This document shows, piece after piece, positions 1 through 11,943 of a DNA stretch of 64,000 nucleotides. The stretch's first letter is position 1. Every line of letters begins with the position of its first letter. The notes beneath the pieces were generated by a model that did no database searches, was not told where the DNA came from, and worked only from the letters and a program-made list of their open reading frames with translations. The DNA comes from Cloeon dipterum (Eukaryota > Arthropoda > Insecta > Ephemeroptera > Baetidae): the NCBI RefSeq assembly GCF_949628265.1, contig NC_088790.1, positions 10,730,545-10,794,544 on the forward strand. Direction: 5' to 3'. Both the position numbers and the translations under genes were made by a program.

Positions 1-155
1 AAAAAATAACACACCTCAAAGTTTTATTTTAAAATTGAAACAATTAGAAAAAATTAATAAGAAAAATTTAAGCAACAATAAATGACATGTTTTCTATCAA
101 GATTTATTATCTTTATCTAATTCATAAATTTGCCTCGATTTTATGTAACCTATAG

Positions 156-523
156 GTCACGGAGGAATGGGCATCAGCAACTCGCTGGGCTCAAACATCT
201 TCGACGTGCTGCTTTGCCTGGGCCTGCCGTGGCTGATCAAGTCGACGATGCTGGCGACGGCGGTGCCGCTGGTGGGCCCAGCGCGCTCGCGGCAGGAGCT
301 GGAGCGGGCCGTGGTGATCAACTCTGACGGACTTGAGTACAGCGCCGTCTCGTTGCTGTCCACCACGCTGCTGCTCTACGCCACCTTCAGCTGTTACCAC
401 TTCAGACTCAACAGAAGGGTCGGCGCCGCGTGCCTCGCCCTGTACGCACTCTACCTGCTGCTCGCCTCCCTCATCGAGCTCAACGTCTTCTTCACCGTCA
501 ATTTGCCCATTTGCGGCAGATAG
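156..523 (+). CDS. K+-dependent Na+/Ca2+ exchanger (NCKX family), last exon only
   Basis: This is the 3' terminal coding exon of a SLC24-type exchanger, a plasma-membrane antiporter that moves Ca2+ against Na+ and K+. A 3' splice site (AG at 154-155) opens the exon and the frame runs to TAG at 521-523. The exon starts in mid-codon, so one base comes from the upstream exon, outside the window. The first residues read GHGGMGISNSLGSNIFDV, the second alpha-repeat signature of NCKX proteins, in which the SN and GSN-D residues line the cation site. Two further hydrophobic spans follow (about residues 64-80 and 88-110), and the protein ends shortly after the last one, as is usual for the family. Insects have several NCKX paralogues and this fragment does not tell which one it is. 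Confidence 0.93.
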
Positions 524-1170
524 TGGCGTACGCCATAATGAAATTCTTCCGGAAAAATAGACTAGTCAAGTATTATTATTTTTCTAAGAGAGGAAAATTG
601 TCCTGTGAGATGTTGATTGTGTTTTAATGTTTATAGATACTAATTTTATAAATCGACAAAATAATTTTTTGTCTGAAAAATGATTTTATCCTAAAATTAA
701 ACTTGTTTAATCATTTATAGAAATACTGAAAATGGATAATAAAAAATAATTTAAAATTTGTGTAGAAAAAAAACAGCTTCCACAGCAAAAAACAAGTAAC
801 GTGCGTGTGGATTAATTTTAAAATTTTGCATGCTTATCCTCAAACCGCACAGGAGTTAAACCAATGGTTAAATGTAATTTATTCTAATATCATAATAATG
901 TTTCAAAAAGGCAAAATAATTAATATCAAAATAAAATTGATTTAAATGTAATGGAGACGAAAACCTGAGTATATGTGACCAAATAATTTGTAACACACAC
1001 AGTTTCTGTTTTGAAACTTCATTTTAAAACAATATAATTTTAATGTCAAATTTTCACAAAATCTTATCCAGCAACAATAAATCTAATTATTCCACTTTTG
1101 ATCAATATAAATATAACCGCAGTTTTCTTCCCGATCAAAATACTAATTTCAGTAGAAAAATTCTGTCCAG
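524..1170. other. AT-rich gap between convergent genes
   Basis: 3' flanks of the exchanger (+) and of the small membrane-protein gene (-). It contains AATAAA-like signals (for example near 738) but no coding frame or repeat that I can support. Confidence 0.6.
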
Positions 1171-1608
1171 CTAAAATTTTTTCTCATATATTTCAGCATA
1201 ATCAACAGCAACTTGATTGTCAAAGGCTTGGTACATTTCATTAACCTCTTCGCCATTGTTCATGTTACTGTTTCCATTCAAATTGCCGCTAATCGTGCTA
1301 ATCGTCGGCGCTTTTCTGTTATTGCAGCATTTCAGGTATAGTATCACTGCAAGAAGCACAACGTTCAAAACCGCAGACGCTGCAAATGCCGCAAGTTCCC
1401 ATGAAATTAATTCAGGCATCATGGTTTCCTCAGCAGGCTCACTATATGGTTGCACAAATAGAACTGGCCGGGGTATGGTTTCTCCTTGATTGGTGGAACT
1501 TCGACTTAAGGGCATACACCAGAGAATCAAATTTTTCCGCTCCTCGATCTCCCTTTTGACAGTGGAAGTCATTGATATTATAAGCAGGAATAATAATGAT
1601 TGGAGCAT
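1171..1608 (-). CDS. Small type I membrane protein with paired tyrosine motifs in the tail
   Basis: A single-exon ORF of 145 codons with a good ATG context (AAAATGC). Residues 1-15 form a signal peptide (MLQSLLFLLIISMTS). A short ectodomain follows, then one membrane span at about 70-92, ended by KCCNNRK. The cytoplasmic tail of about 50 residues is rich in Asn, Gly and Ser and ends with two tyrosine motifs, YQAF at 126 and YAEI at 137, seven residues apart. This resembles an immunoreceptor tyrosine-based activation motif (YxxL/I, 6-12 residues, YxxL/I), with Phe in place of the first Leu/Ile. YxxPhi motifs can also be AP-2 endocytosis signals. I do not recognise the family. The next gene upstream on the same strand (2186-2770) has the same kind of tail, so the two may work together. 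Confidence 0.6.
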   Translation of the reverse strand: MLQSLLFLLIISMTSTVKREIEERKNLILWCMPLSRSSTNQGETIPRPVLFVQPYSEPAEETMMPELISWELAAFAASAVLNVVLLAVILYLKCCNNRKAPTISTISGNLNGNSNMNNGEEVNEMYQAFDNQVAVDYAEIYEKKF

Positions 1609-2185
1609 TTTATGTCATTCATATGGATAAAACTATACATACTAACCTTTAATTATTGGCTCGAAGCATGAATAATTACTTCATTGGGAGAAGTCGTAAG
1701 AATGGACTGAAGTTGGTTCGGAAGCGTAACAATAAACACCATCATGCACGTACCACAGTGAATGGGCACCCAAAAATATTTTCTGCATCATCAAAGTCCC
1801 GAAAAATGGACTTTTACAATTAGAGATTTCCTTTAGTGTGCAGTACCTTTATCCCTCCAGAGCTATGATACCTTGGATATACGCAAAAAGATACGTAATT
1901 ATCAAGGAAGCTCTCTTGACACCTAACATTTTTGTTCTGATTGAAAAACAAAAAATAATGCTGTGTTATATTTAAGTTGCGCACGCAAAAGCGACAAAGC
2001 TGAGCTCTAAAATCAAGACCGCATCTTTCCTGTCGCACACCAAAACTAAAAAATAAAGGAAATCGCATTCAGGGAAGGAAACCAGCTCGTAAAAGACTGG
2101 AATGAAAACTTAACAGATTTTTTTATTTGTGTTCTAATCATATCAATACAATAATAAACAAAATATATATAATTATCAGGTAAAT
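1609..2185. other. Gap between the two small membrane-protein genes
   Basis: AT-rich sequence holding the presumed promoter and 5' UTR of the 1171-1608 gene and the 3' end of the 2186-2770 gene. The open frame at 1820-2068 has no recognisable features. I see nothing else. Confidence 0.5.
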
Positions 2186-2770
2186 TTAAGGTTTTTTAAC
2201 CTCGGAATACAGCCCTTCCTCGACCACATGGGGTGGAGTCTGGAGAAAAGGCTTTTGTTCTGTTGTAACTAGACATGCTCCTGATCCGCCTGCTGTGCCA
2301 TACAAACAATTCTCCTCCTCCTGTTCTGCTATTGTCGTCGCAGGGCGAGTGTCTGGCGTTATTACTCCATACATGTAGTTCTCCTCTTGTTCGATTGTTC
2401 CCGGTGCCGGAAGGCGGGTTTCGATTTTCGGCTGCTTCGCGTAGCCGTTCTTCTCTGTCCCGACCTTGCCGTACATGGTATTTTCCTCCTGCTCCACTGG
2501 GGGTTTCGCACCGATTTGGCCGTACATGTAATTTTCCTCCTCGACGGCCTCTTGCCGAGCGCTTCCCTGCAACTCCATGGGGCGGGTAGCCATCTCCTTC
2601 TCTTCCCTTTTCACGCTCAGATGCATTACGATCAGTTGGACGAAGTTCAGTATGTTGAAGAGTGCCGTCACAGCCAGCAAGGCGTAGATAACATACAAAT
2701 GTTCGAGAAAGTAATGTCCCACTGACCTAATGCTCCCATCCATCTGCTGAGCAAATCCATTGGCTGTCAT
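2186..2770 (-). CDS. Single-pass membrane protein with five repeated acidic tyrosine motifs
   Basis: The open frame extends to 2833, but its first codon there is GTG, preceded in frame by TGA. The first in-frame ATG is at 2770-2768, with A at -3, giving 194 residues. A four-residue out-of-frame uORF lies just upstream. There is no cleavable signal peptide. One hydrophobic span at about residues 25-50 is followed by HLSVKREEKE, so a long cytoplasmic tail is likely. The tail repeats an acidic unit: EEENYMYGQI, EQEENTMYGKV, EQEENYMYGVI, EQEEENCLYGTA and EEGLYSEV, with the key tyrosines at residues 83, 100, 134, 157 and 188. Acidic residues before Tyr with a hydrophobic residue at +3 fit Src-family phosphorylation and SH2 docking. 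I do not recognise the family, and an unseen 5' exon is possible. Confidence 0.6.
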   Translation of the reverse strand: MTANGFAQQMDGSIRSVGHYFLEHLYVIYALLAVTALFNILNFVQLIVMHLSVKREEKEMATRPMELQGSARQEAVEEENYMYGQIGAKPPVEQEENTMYGKVGTEKNGYAKQPKIETRLPAPGTIEQEENYMYGVITPDTRPATTIAEQEEENCLYGTAGGSGACLVTTEQKPFLQTPPHVVEEGLYSEVKKP

Positions 2771-2951
2771 GCTGAGATTTATCCAGAAATCAACGAAAAC
2801 GCCTAACGCGCTATTTCCATCCCGCACACTCACTGCTGCTCAGGCGATAAGGAACTGTAGACGTACTTCCGCAGAGCGTTAATAAGGAAAACAGGGACAT
2901 TAAACAAAATTCACTCTTTTAACTCTAGACACTAGCTTCAAAATATGTTTG

Positions 2952-2957
2952 TTTATT
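2952..2957 (-). terminator. Probable poly(A) signal of Sara
   Basis: TTTATT on the + strand reads AATAAA on -, about 95 nt after the Sara stop codon. It is the first canonical signal downstream. Confidence 0.5.
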
Positions 2958-3051
2958 GAAATATGTATTACAAGCAATAATCACAATTGATCAGGGAGGA
3001 GTAAACAACATGTCTCAAGAGATTGGCCACAAAAGAATAAAATTTGTCTGA

Positions 3052-6000
3052 TCAATGCCTCATCACACTGAAGACCAGCTCGAGCACGGTCGAGCCTTCG
3101 ACCACCTGCGAAGCTGCCTGATGGATCACCGGTACTAGTTCGTCGTCCAGACTCTGCATGTAGATAGGGGGCAGCTTCTCACCGCCGCTACCAGCCTCAA
3201 AGCCAACCTAAACAAGAATCAAGTTGCAGAGTTAGGGGCTGTTTTAGTTCTTTGACATGTTTGAAAAATATACACCTATACCAAACACTAATGGATTTTT
3301 TACAGCAAACTCTATTTAATTCTTTAAATTCAGTTATGAAAAGGTTTGCTATGACATAAATTAAAATGTAGAAACTTTGAAAATAATCAGCTATCGTTCA
3401 ACGCTCCATTAATTGTATTCATTGTAAATTTTTAACTGGTTTAAATGAAGAGCTCTTGTTCAAAACACCAATCGTTTTTCCAAAGGAAACCTTAGGATTC
3501 ACTGTTTTAATTTTACCTCCTATGAGTAATATATAACATTAGGGAGAAATTAGGGAGAATTTTTTTGATCAATATTGAGTTTACAAGCTCCAAAGGAATT
3601 AAATTTAACCCGGGAAATGATTTGCAATCAAATTGTGTGGCCAGTTTTCATTCGATCGTGATTAAATTTCTTGACAAGACAAATCGATTCTTCCAAAAAA
3701 TCCCTACATTTAATACATTCGCCCGAACATTGCAAAGATTGTTTTCTAATGGCAAAAAATAATATCATTAAATCAACTTTAATAGGAATTAACTTCATGA
3801 TGACTTGATCTCCAGGGAATAACAAAATTATGAATTGATTGTCCGGCTATTAACACCCACAAAGTGTAATTCGTAGGAGAAAACCACTAGTTTTTCCAAA
3901 GTCTATTGATGTTTGAAATTAAGTAACAAAAGTTAAGCACCTGCTCAGGATGAAGAGTGATGCGGACAGCCAGAATTAATAGTCCAGCTGCAGCAAGCAT
4001 GTCAAGAAGGGGCACAAGGGCCACACAAAAGGCACGAGCAACGTTGCTAGACACACGACTAATGTCTAAGTCTCCTCTAGCTGCGCCCACATCCTCACTC
4101 TATTGAGAGCATAATAAAATGAATTATTTAGAGATATTTTGCAGTCAAAGATACTTACAACTTTAAGAAGAAAAACTTCAGTCCAACGGATAAAACACCT
4201 TTCCCCTCGGTAATCAGTTCCATTGTGCACCCGAATCGAAGGCACACCCTCTAGTTTTGTTCCATCAACCTGACTACTAACACTGCAAAAAGAGAACGTA
4301 ACAATCAGATTTCCTCTGAGTAGGGGTGCAAGTGGAGAATAAACTAACCCAACATTGAAATAACGATCCTCCTTCACCCACTGAATGTTAATTGTTTCCG
4401 TTTCAGCGCCTGACGGTCCGCAAGCGATTGTAAAGTCCTTCATCTCCTTCAAAGAATTGCACAGGGTCTGCATTGTGTCAGGCAGTACCTGAACCATCAA
4501 CCCATCCTCGACAATGGATGATTTGGCTGATAATCCGGCAGTGCTTTTCAGAGCTCCATTGAAAACGATGAAACTCGCTCCAGTGGCTGCAAAAACAGAT
4601 TTAAATTCACAAATTACTCGAAATGTTCCAAACAAGGCATTTTCAATGTAATAGGATTGTATGTAGATACGATTGTATAAACTCCCTTTGAAAATTTTGG
4701 TTCTGATTTGACATAAACATATATATGTAAAAAAGATAATTTTATAGGATAAAATCTTTAGTTTTAGACAGGAACAGCTGAAGAAAATACTTAGTTTTTT
4801 CCGTTTTTTCGTAAAAATATTACTTTTACTAACCATTTTATTTTTTAACTTACGGAATGATGAAATATTGTATTTATTTTTTGGTTAGTATGCAAAATCA
4901 AAATATTAGATTAGTTTTTTGAAGCAAATTCAGTTTTTTTAAACAAATTTGCAGAAATTAGAACAAAGTTGGCAATTTTTTTGGTACATAAAATTTTTTC
5001 TTTGAACAAAATTGCGATTTAGTCAAATCTGAAATGTTTAGCATTTTTTGAGAACCTTAAACCGCTAAATTTATAAATAAAAAACCATCTACTGAACTTG
5101 GTTCTCAACACAAATTAATCCAATAGAACGTTATTTATTTGTCAAAAAGAAAATCCTGGTATTAGAAGAGTAATTATCAAAAGACAAGAGGGCTTCTTAC
5201 TTTTGCGTGCCGTGTTCTGGATGCTGATCGCCTTAGAGGTGTAGGTCTCGTCCTCACCCTGCACGCACACCAAATGCGAGTCGGCATCTCGGCTGAAGGA
5301 GGCACCCAGGGCCAGTACGTGGTCAGCGGCGTTGCTAAGCACCCTGGCCACTTGGTCGTAACGGTTGCGGGGAATGAGCAAGGATGTCTTTTTGTCCTCC
5401 ATGTGAATCACAAGGCCTTGAATGCACGGCAGCGTGTATGTAAAATTGCGAAAATCCTGCGGAGAAGACCGGTCAGGCGCAATGTGGATTTGACTTTGTG
5501 GAATATTCACAGCTAAAAGATCTAAAATGGTTTGGCCAACTTCACAGAAAACAGGCTGTCGCTCTCTCAAACTGAACAGTGGACAGGGGTAGTAACGGAA
5601 TTCATAGCCCAGACGGAGGACAAGTCTGAAAAATTACATTTGCAGGAGATTAATTTACTGAATATATTATAATATATATTTTTTGGAATCCTCATCACAC
5701 TTAAAAGAAGGAAATGACAAAAATCCTTTTATTTATTTTTAAGTTAATCTTTCCTTTTTCAATATTGAAGTAAAAGAGGAGAAAAGAGACTTGTAGTTTC
5801 TAAAAATTAAGGGTAAACACTATCAACAAGAGCAAAAATGATTCAAAATGAGCAGCACTTGATTGCTAAGGGAAGGATCTAAATCAAGTGACACCCCCCT
5901 TGGCAAGTGGTCTTCAGATTTTGATAAAATTCGGTGGAGATGTTGCCCTAGGGGACCTAAGTTGAACCCTAAAATATTAAGTGAAAATTCCAAAAATTGC

Positions 6001-9000
6001 CCATTTTACAGGGGTTCAAAATTTGAGATTTTTGAAAAAGGTGATGTTTTCGGCGATTTGTAACTTTGACTCTGTTTGTGGTAAACACAAAAATTTGGTA
6101 TCCAAAATAATCTACGTTTAATGCCAAACAACTTCCCCACGACAACCAACTTCGTAGGTCAAAGGTCAAGGTCACTAAATTCGGGTCAAATTTTTCAAAA
6201 AAATCCCACATACCCTAGTACATAAAATTTTGAAAATTCAAAATAGCCAAAATGTGCCTCATATTCATGGTAACAACATATAAAAAATTGGCGAGACTTA
6301 TTTTTTTCTTTTTCGAGATATTTTGAATTGAGTGTTAAAAACCGGTGTTTTCCGGGTCTTCTGATCATAAATAAAAACACGTTTTCCGCTTTATCTCAGC
6401 TTCTATGGGTCCGATTTAGAAAAACCGCAAACCATTTGATACGTAATGACCTCCCCTAGGTAATGCAAGGGACCATAAGGGTGCCCACCCCCTTCGAACC
6501 CTTAACCACCCCCTGGAAATCCGAAAAAAAATTTATATAAATATTTACTCTCTAACTCGATTAATTAAGCAAAATACTAATCAAACATGTTTCAAAATAA
6601 ATAAAATATAAAACATTTTCATTTACTTTGTAGAAAAATAACTTTAAAAGAGTAAAATTGCTAATAATAGAATAATTCATGTTTATTTTAAATATATATT
6701 TATTTTTGGTTTTTGTGTATTTAAAATAGCTGATTTTTTATTTTTTTAAAGAATTTTAAAACATATTTTATATTTTACAGTGTTTCTTTATAAATATAAA
6801 GAAATGCAACCAATACCAATAATTTGTTAAACACACAATTTTCACCAAATGCTTGTGGTTTAACAAATATTAATGGTTGCATTTATTTATAATAATAAAA
6901 GAACACTCTAGAATATAAAATACATTTTAAGATTCTTTAAAAAAATAAAAAATCAGCTATTTTGAATAAACAAAAACCAAAAATAAATATATATTTAAAA
7001 TAAACATGAATTATTCTATTATTAGCAATTTTACTTTTTTAAAGTTATTTTTCTACAAAGTAAATGAAAATGTTTTATATTTTATTTATTTTGAAACATG
7101 TTTGATTAGTATTTTGCTTAATTAATCGAGTTAGAGAGTAAATATTTATATAAATTTTTTTTCGGATTTCCAGGGGGTGGTTAAGGGTTCGAAGGGGGTG
7201 GGCACCCTTATGGTCCCTTGCATTACCTAGGGGAGGTCATTACGTATCAAATGGTTTGCGGTTTTTCTAAATCGGACCCATAGAAGCTGAGATAAAGCGG
7301 AAAACGTGTTTTTATTTATGATCAGAAGACCCGGAAAACACCGGTTTTTAACACTCAATTCAAAATATCTCGAAAAAGAAAAAAATAAGTCTCGCCAATT
7401 TTTTATATGTTGTTACCATGAATATGAGGCACATTTTGGCTATTTTGAATTTTCAAAATTTTATGTACTAGGGTATGTGGGATTTTTTTGAAAAATTTGA
7501 CCCGAATTTAGTGACCTTGACCTTTGACCTACGAAGTTGGTTGTCGTGGGGAAGTTGTTTGGCATTAAACGTAGATTATTTTGGATACCAAATTTTTGTG
7601 TTTACCACAAACAGAGTCAAAGTTACAAATCGCCGAAAACATCACCTTTTTCAAAAATCTCAAATTTTGAACCCCTGTAAAATGGGCAATTTTTGGAATT
7701 TTCACTTAATATTTTAGGGTTCAACTTAAGTTCCCTAGGGCAACATCTCCACCGAATTTTATCAAAATCTGAAGACCACTTGCCAAGGGGGGTGTCACTT
7801 GATTTAGATCCTTCCTAAGATAATGTTGATAATCAGTAATAAAATTTATTCATTTTTCCAGACACTCTTTAATAAAATTAAAATCAACCGTAAGCGTTTG
7901 AGCATTAAAGAGCATAAGAAAATATTCCAGAATTGAAATACACACCTGAGGGGGAAAAGCCTGGCCCACGGCACCTCCCATTTCTGCAAGAGCAGAGCGA
8001 CAAGGAAGGGCGGCGGCGGTAGGATGAGTCTCTGCAGGCACTGCGTAGTGGGTCTGATATAAAGGAAGCCACCCAGCTGCCCAGACAGGGTCGAGTGGCC
8101 CATCTCGGTCACCGTGTTGCCACGACTAGCTTCGGAGTGGACGCGCAGGATGTGCGCGAAAATGTCCCTGGGCAGGCGGTCGTCAGGCCGGGCTTCCAAA
8201 ATGAAGACCATTTCGTCCTGGCCCTCGCAGCGAAGCCCTCTTGTCGTCAGACACCACACAGTCCGGTGGACACAACAATTTACTGCGAAAATGAAGAAAA
8301 AAATGAATAATTAGATCTAAAAGGATGTTGTTTCTGCGATTAAAATTTATAAGATTTCGTAAATTTTTAGGTAAAATAACTAATAGTCAAAATAAAATGA
8401 TTTATTATTTTTTTTAGATTTGATTAAAGCTGAGCAAATATTTCTGGCATAAAATTATATAAAGCATTTTATAATTTCTGATGAAGCCCTCATGTTTGGC
8501 TGCTTTAGACTACAAGATTAATTTATAGAAACTAAAAGCAAGTAACAGCAGCGATTTTATAATTTAAAAGGGAGAATAAATCAGGTCAACTGCATTTTAT
8601 CCTTTTTCAACAATTAATTAATAACTACAACCACTTTGGGACTTGACCGAGTAATAATGCTTCAAAAAATTAATTTAATTTAAATCAATGATTAAAATGT
8701 TTCAGACATTAAAAACGAATAAAAATGGCAATACTTGACATCAAATAAAAAACCGCCTCTGTCTACGATCAAATCGGAAGCAATAAAAAATGTCGAAACA
8801 ACTCACAATTGACAATTTTCACTAAGACAAAGAGATTCTTCCCAAGTGCAAAGACAACCGGCGGCTCTGTCTCATTGCGGATGGCGTCTAGCACTTTCTC
8901 CTCCTCGAAACTTGAGTCTGAAAGGAGCGTGTAGGACGCGAGGTCAGGGGGCACAAGGGCCTCGGCACCTCGCTTCTCTGGAGACGTTCGGTTTGTCCTT

Positions 9001-11295
9001 TCACCGCCCGGACGCACTCCGTCACTGAAGACGACCTGCTTGGGCTCGCCGCGCGGCTTGTTCCGGTCCTTCAGCACGCCAACCGGCACCATGACCGACG
9101 GCGGCCGCTGGTTGGCCGACACTTGCTGCAGGGGTGACACTGTTGAGCAGTACTCCATTGGGTTGTTGGGATTTGGGGAGCGCGTTGTCGGAGACTCCTC
9201 ATCCTCGGCTGCTAACAAGTAACATAATATTAAATTGTTTCATCACATCGATTGTTCACATGTTAGAGGGTTCTACTCAATCAAAATTATCAGAACTTTA
9301 TAATGGTGATTATAAAAGTACTTAACACATGCTTTTTAAATGACAATCTACCAATACAAAACCAATTAGAGGCTAAATAATCAGGGTAAATGTCTAAATC
9401 AACGTAGTAATGCCATTAGAATCATAATCACGTTAACTTACAATATCTTTCTCGTGATAGGAAATATACGTATAATCTTGTTCTGTAAAGAGCTAAAACA
9501 CGTGTATATGTTTTCTCATATTTGACACACTTACACTTGATAGCTGACAAAAATCGAAATGCACCAATAATTTTAGTCAGTAATTCAAACAAGCTAATGT
9601 GCAAGGCATTAAAATATAAACATCAAATTCTTTTGACAATATCCAGGCTAAATAGAGCAAATTTTGTGTATATGCAACGCACCATGAACAAATAATGCAT
9701 ATTTTATTTACCTGCTTTTAGGATTGGATAACAGCTCTGACACACTCGGGCTTCGCTGTTGTCCAGGTACTTAAGTTTCGCTTTACTGTTGCAGCATCTC
9801 GAACACAACACCTTGCCGCACGCTCTGCAGTGATGTCTGCGCTTAATCATGGTGAATTTTGCCTCGCAGTGCATGCATGCTGGGGCCTCAGAGTCAGGGA
9901 TCCAGTACGGCGCCATCTGACCCAGTGTCTGCAATAACGACGGCCGCGGCGAACTGGAACTGAAAATAAACAAAAACACAGCTTTCTGTATTGCATGACA
10001 AGAAATTTAATTCTTATCTAGAAAAGACATGTTAACAGTTATTTTTTTTAATATAAAATTCTTATCATATTTTATAAAAATTGTTACCCTGGACTATTTG
10101 GTGGGCTGGGGTATGCACTTGTTCCTGGCGTGTTCCCAGGTGGTCCTGCAAGCGAAATTATTACTTCCAATTCAATTTGTCACCGCAAAAAATTACCAAC
10201 TGTCACTAAACGTTGCTGTCCATCATCCTCATTCAGCTGCAGCGACTGTGGTCTGACTGCAGAGCCTCTCCTTTCATCATTTCCACTGAAAATAGACGGA
10301 GTCAGACCAGCTGAGAGGGACACGTAACTTTAAACAACCTTGCGTCATCAGGCTCAAGAACCTCTCTTTGCACAAATGCCGGGCTCTGATCGCTGCTGCC
10401 AGTTTCAGTCTCCATATCCTCAGAAGTGGCTTCCAGTTCCTCCTCCGCTGCCACCACGGTCGCCTCCTCCACTGGTTCATTTCTCTCCTCAATAAGGGTC
10501 TGCGGCACCTCCTCAGCCTGGGGAGTTGCAACGTCAGAATGGTCCAGGTCCTCCAGCATCTCGTCTAGTTCTGCATCAGTTATGTGGACAGGAGCACTGA
10601 AGGAGACGACCTGTGGAGGCTCCTCCTGAACGGTGATCACTTCCTCGGTGGCTGGTTCTTCAGCTACCAGCTGAATCACCTCTTCTGTGACGACTGGCGT
10701 TGGTACCTCTTCAGGAAGGACAAGAGCAGCGGGAGGCGGCGGCTCTGCTAGGATGACAAGTGGCTCTGGAGCAGCTTCAACTTGAGGTGGAGGCTCTGTA
10801 GCTGCCAGAGGTATTTCAGAAAGGGTCTCGTCCGTGGACAAGGAAGATGTCGAAGACTCGTCATTTGGATCGAGAGATTCAATTGTATTGATTTCCCTCG
10901 GCTCCTCTTTTGGGCCGTCGTCTTTGCATACGTCAGGAAGGCCGCCGACACCACTGAAACATATTTTTCAATGCATGATTAATGCTAAACCTTAGCATCC
11001 TAGCGGTAAATTTGATAATTTAATTAACAAACAACGTCGACTGTGATAAGTGGGCGTGTTTTATTTATGTACATAATTATTTGTGATGATAGCCTATTTA
11101 AAAGTACATAATATGAACGCACCCTTCCATCGGTGCGATGAGGTCGGGTTTTCTGTCCTGGTCATCGAATGGGCGTTCTACACGGGCCTCAGGGAGGACC
11201 TTCCTGTCCTGCTCGATGATGCACTCCTCCTGACCCTCTTCGGTGCCCTCGAAATCGTCCAGAACTTTGTCCAGGTCCACGGTGAATTTCTCCAT
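3052..11295 (-). CDS. Sara: Sara: Smad anchor for receptor activation, FYVE-domain endosomal adaptor (complete, 12 exons)
   Basis: Coding exons: 11123-11295, 10339-10953, 10197-10285, 10088-10145, 9712-9959, 8807-9211, 7946-8282, 5201-5625, 4349-4586, 4159-4282, 3941-4099 and 3052-3207. All junctions are GT-AG and in phase, giving 1008 residues. The start is the ATG of [16 protein letters not shown]; the upstream in-frame GTG is not used. Exon 2 is an acidic Glu/Pro/Val-rich linker. The FYVE domain (about 328-390) has W331, the [10 protein letters not shown] core, eight Cys ligands (340, 343, 356, 359, 364, 367, 385, 388) and RVC, so it should bind PI3P on early endosomes. Exon 6 holds the Smad-binding segment, with [13 protein letters not shown] and VMVPVGVLK. 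Exons 7-12 are the conserved SARA C-terminal domain ([27 protein letters not shown]). In flies Sara presents Smad to the TGF-beta receptor and marks endosomes in asymmetric divisions. It is shorter than the human protein, mainly at the N-terminus. Confidence 0.95.
6156..6174 (+). promoter_or_regulatory. Triple AGGTCA nuclear-receptor-like half-sites, left palindrome arm
   Basis: Three AGGTCA half-sites occur at 6156, 6163 and 6169. The first two form a DR1 (one-base spacer), the arrangement bound by USP/RXR, HNF4 and Seven-up type receptors. The third reads TCAAGGTCA, the monomer site of FTZ-F1 and ERR. Whether it is functional is unknown. Confidence 0.4.
7512..7530 (-). promoter_or_regulatory. 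Triple AGGTCA half-sites, right palindrome arm
   Basis: Mirror copy of the 6156-6174 cluster on the opposite strand, kept without change. Confidence 0.4.
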
Positions 11296-11943
11296 GATGC
11301 GGATTCCTGCCACTATTATTCCTTCACTGAACCATCGCAGACACTTCAGAATATCGGGACAGCAAAGTGTCCAGCTGTCCGCTCGTGAATGCGCGTCTCA
11401 GCTAAGAAGTGCGACGGAAAATACGGAAATCGGAGAACAAAACGTCACTTTCGGTCCATTCAACGCCTCCCGACCGTCTTTTGTTTATTCGTATCGCCGA
11501 TTTTGTTGCTGCTGCCCGTCAGACGGCTGAAGGCGGGAAACCTCCACCATCCCCATCCTCTAAACAGTGATTGAGGCTTGAGCGCCTCGAATCTCGAATT
11601 CTCTGTTCTGATATGTCAAGATTATTGTTAAGGAAAGGGAGAGAAAGAAGAAAAAAGTAAATTAACCAATCAAAAGTTTCTTCAGTTCTAGATAATTCCG
11701 TAAATTTCCAGCCGCTCTTTAAAAGATCTCTGTCATCATTTCTCCAAGTTTAATAGTGTCTCATCTAACCAATTAAATCTCGTCTTCCCAAATCCACATC
11801 CCCCATTCCGCAAGGTTATATGTTTCCAGTCAGCTGACGTCTTGCATAACATAAGAATTCATTTTTGTGAACTCTTTTGTCTCTTGTGTGTTTGTTGCTT
11901 CGTTGTGTTGTTTAGTGTTAAAGTATCTTCAAGTTTTGTGGAG

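Larger units (their letters stand above)
5871..7815. mobile_element. Giant near-perfect palindromic element in the Sara exon 7-8 intron
   Basis: Two arms of about 960 bp face each other around position 6843. The left arm starts GGAAGGATCTAAATC and the right arm ends with its complement. Only scattered mismatches and small indels are visible, mostly near the centre, and about 25 bp (6833-6857) stays unpaired as the loop. TAAG sits immediately outside both ends (5867-5870 and 7816-7819), which fits a 4-bp target-site duplication, so I read it as an inserted foldback or non-autonomous DNA element. The identical ORFs in the two arms are a result of the symmetry and show no known domain. Because it lies inside an intron, Sara pre-mRNA should contain one very long hairpin. 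Confidence 0.85.

Noticed and set aside
2771-2833. N-terminal extension of the tyrosine-motif protein
   Set aside because: It would start at GTG, with an in-frame TGA three codons earlier; the first ATG is at 2770.
6195-7491. Identical 61- and 80-codon frames in opposite orientation
   Set aside because: They are the same sequence in the two palindrome arms, with no domain. Treated as part of the element, not as genes.
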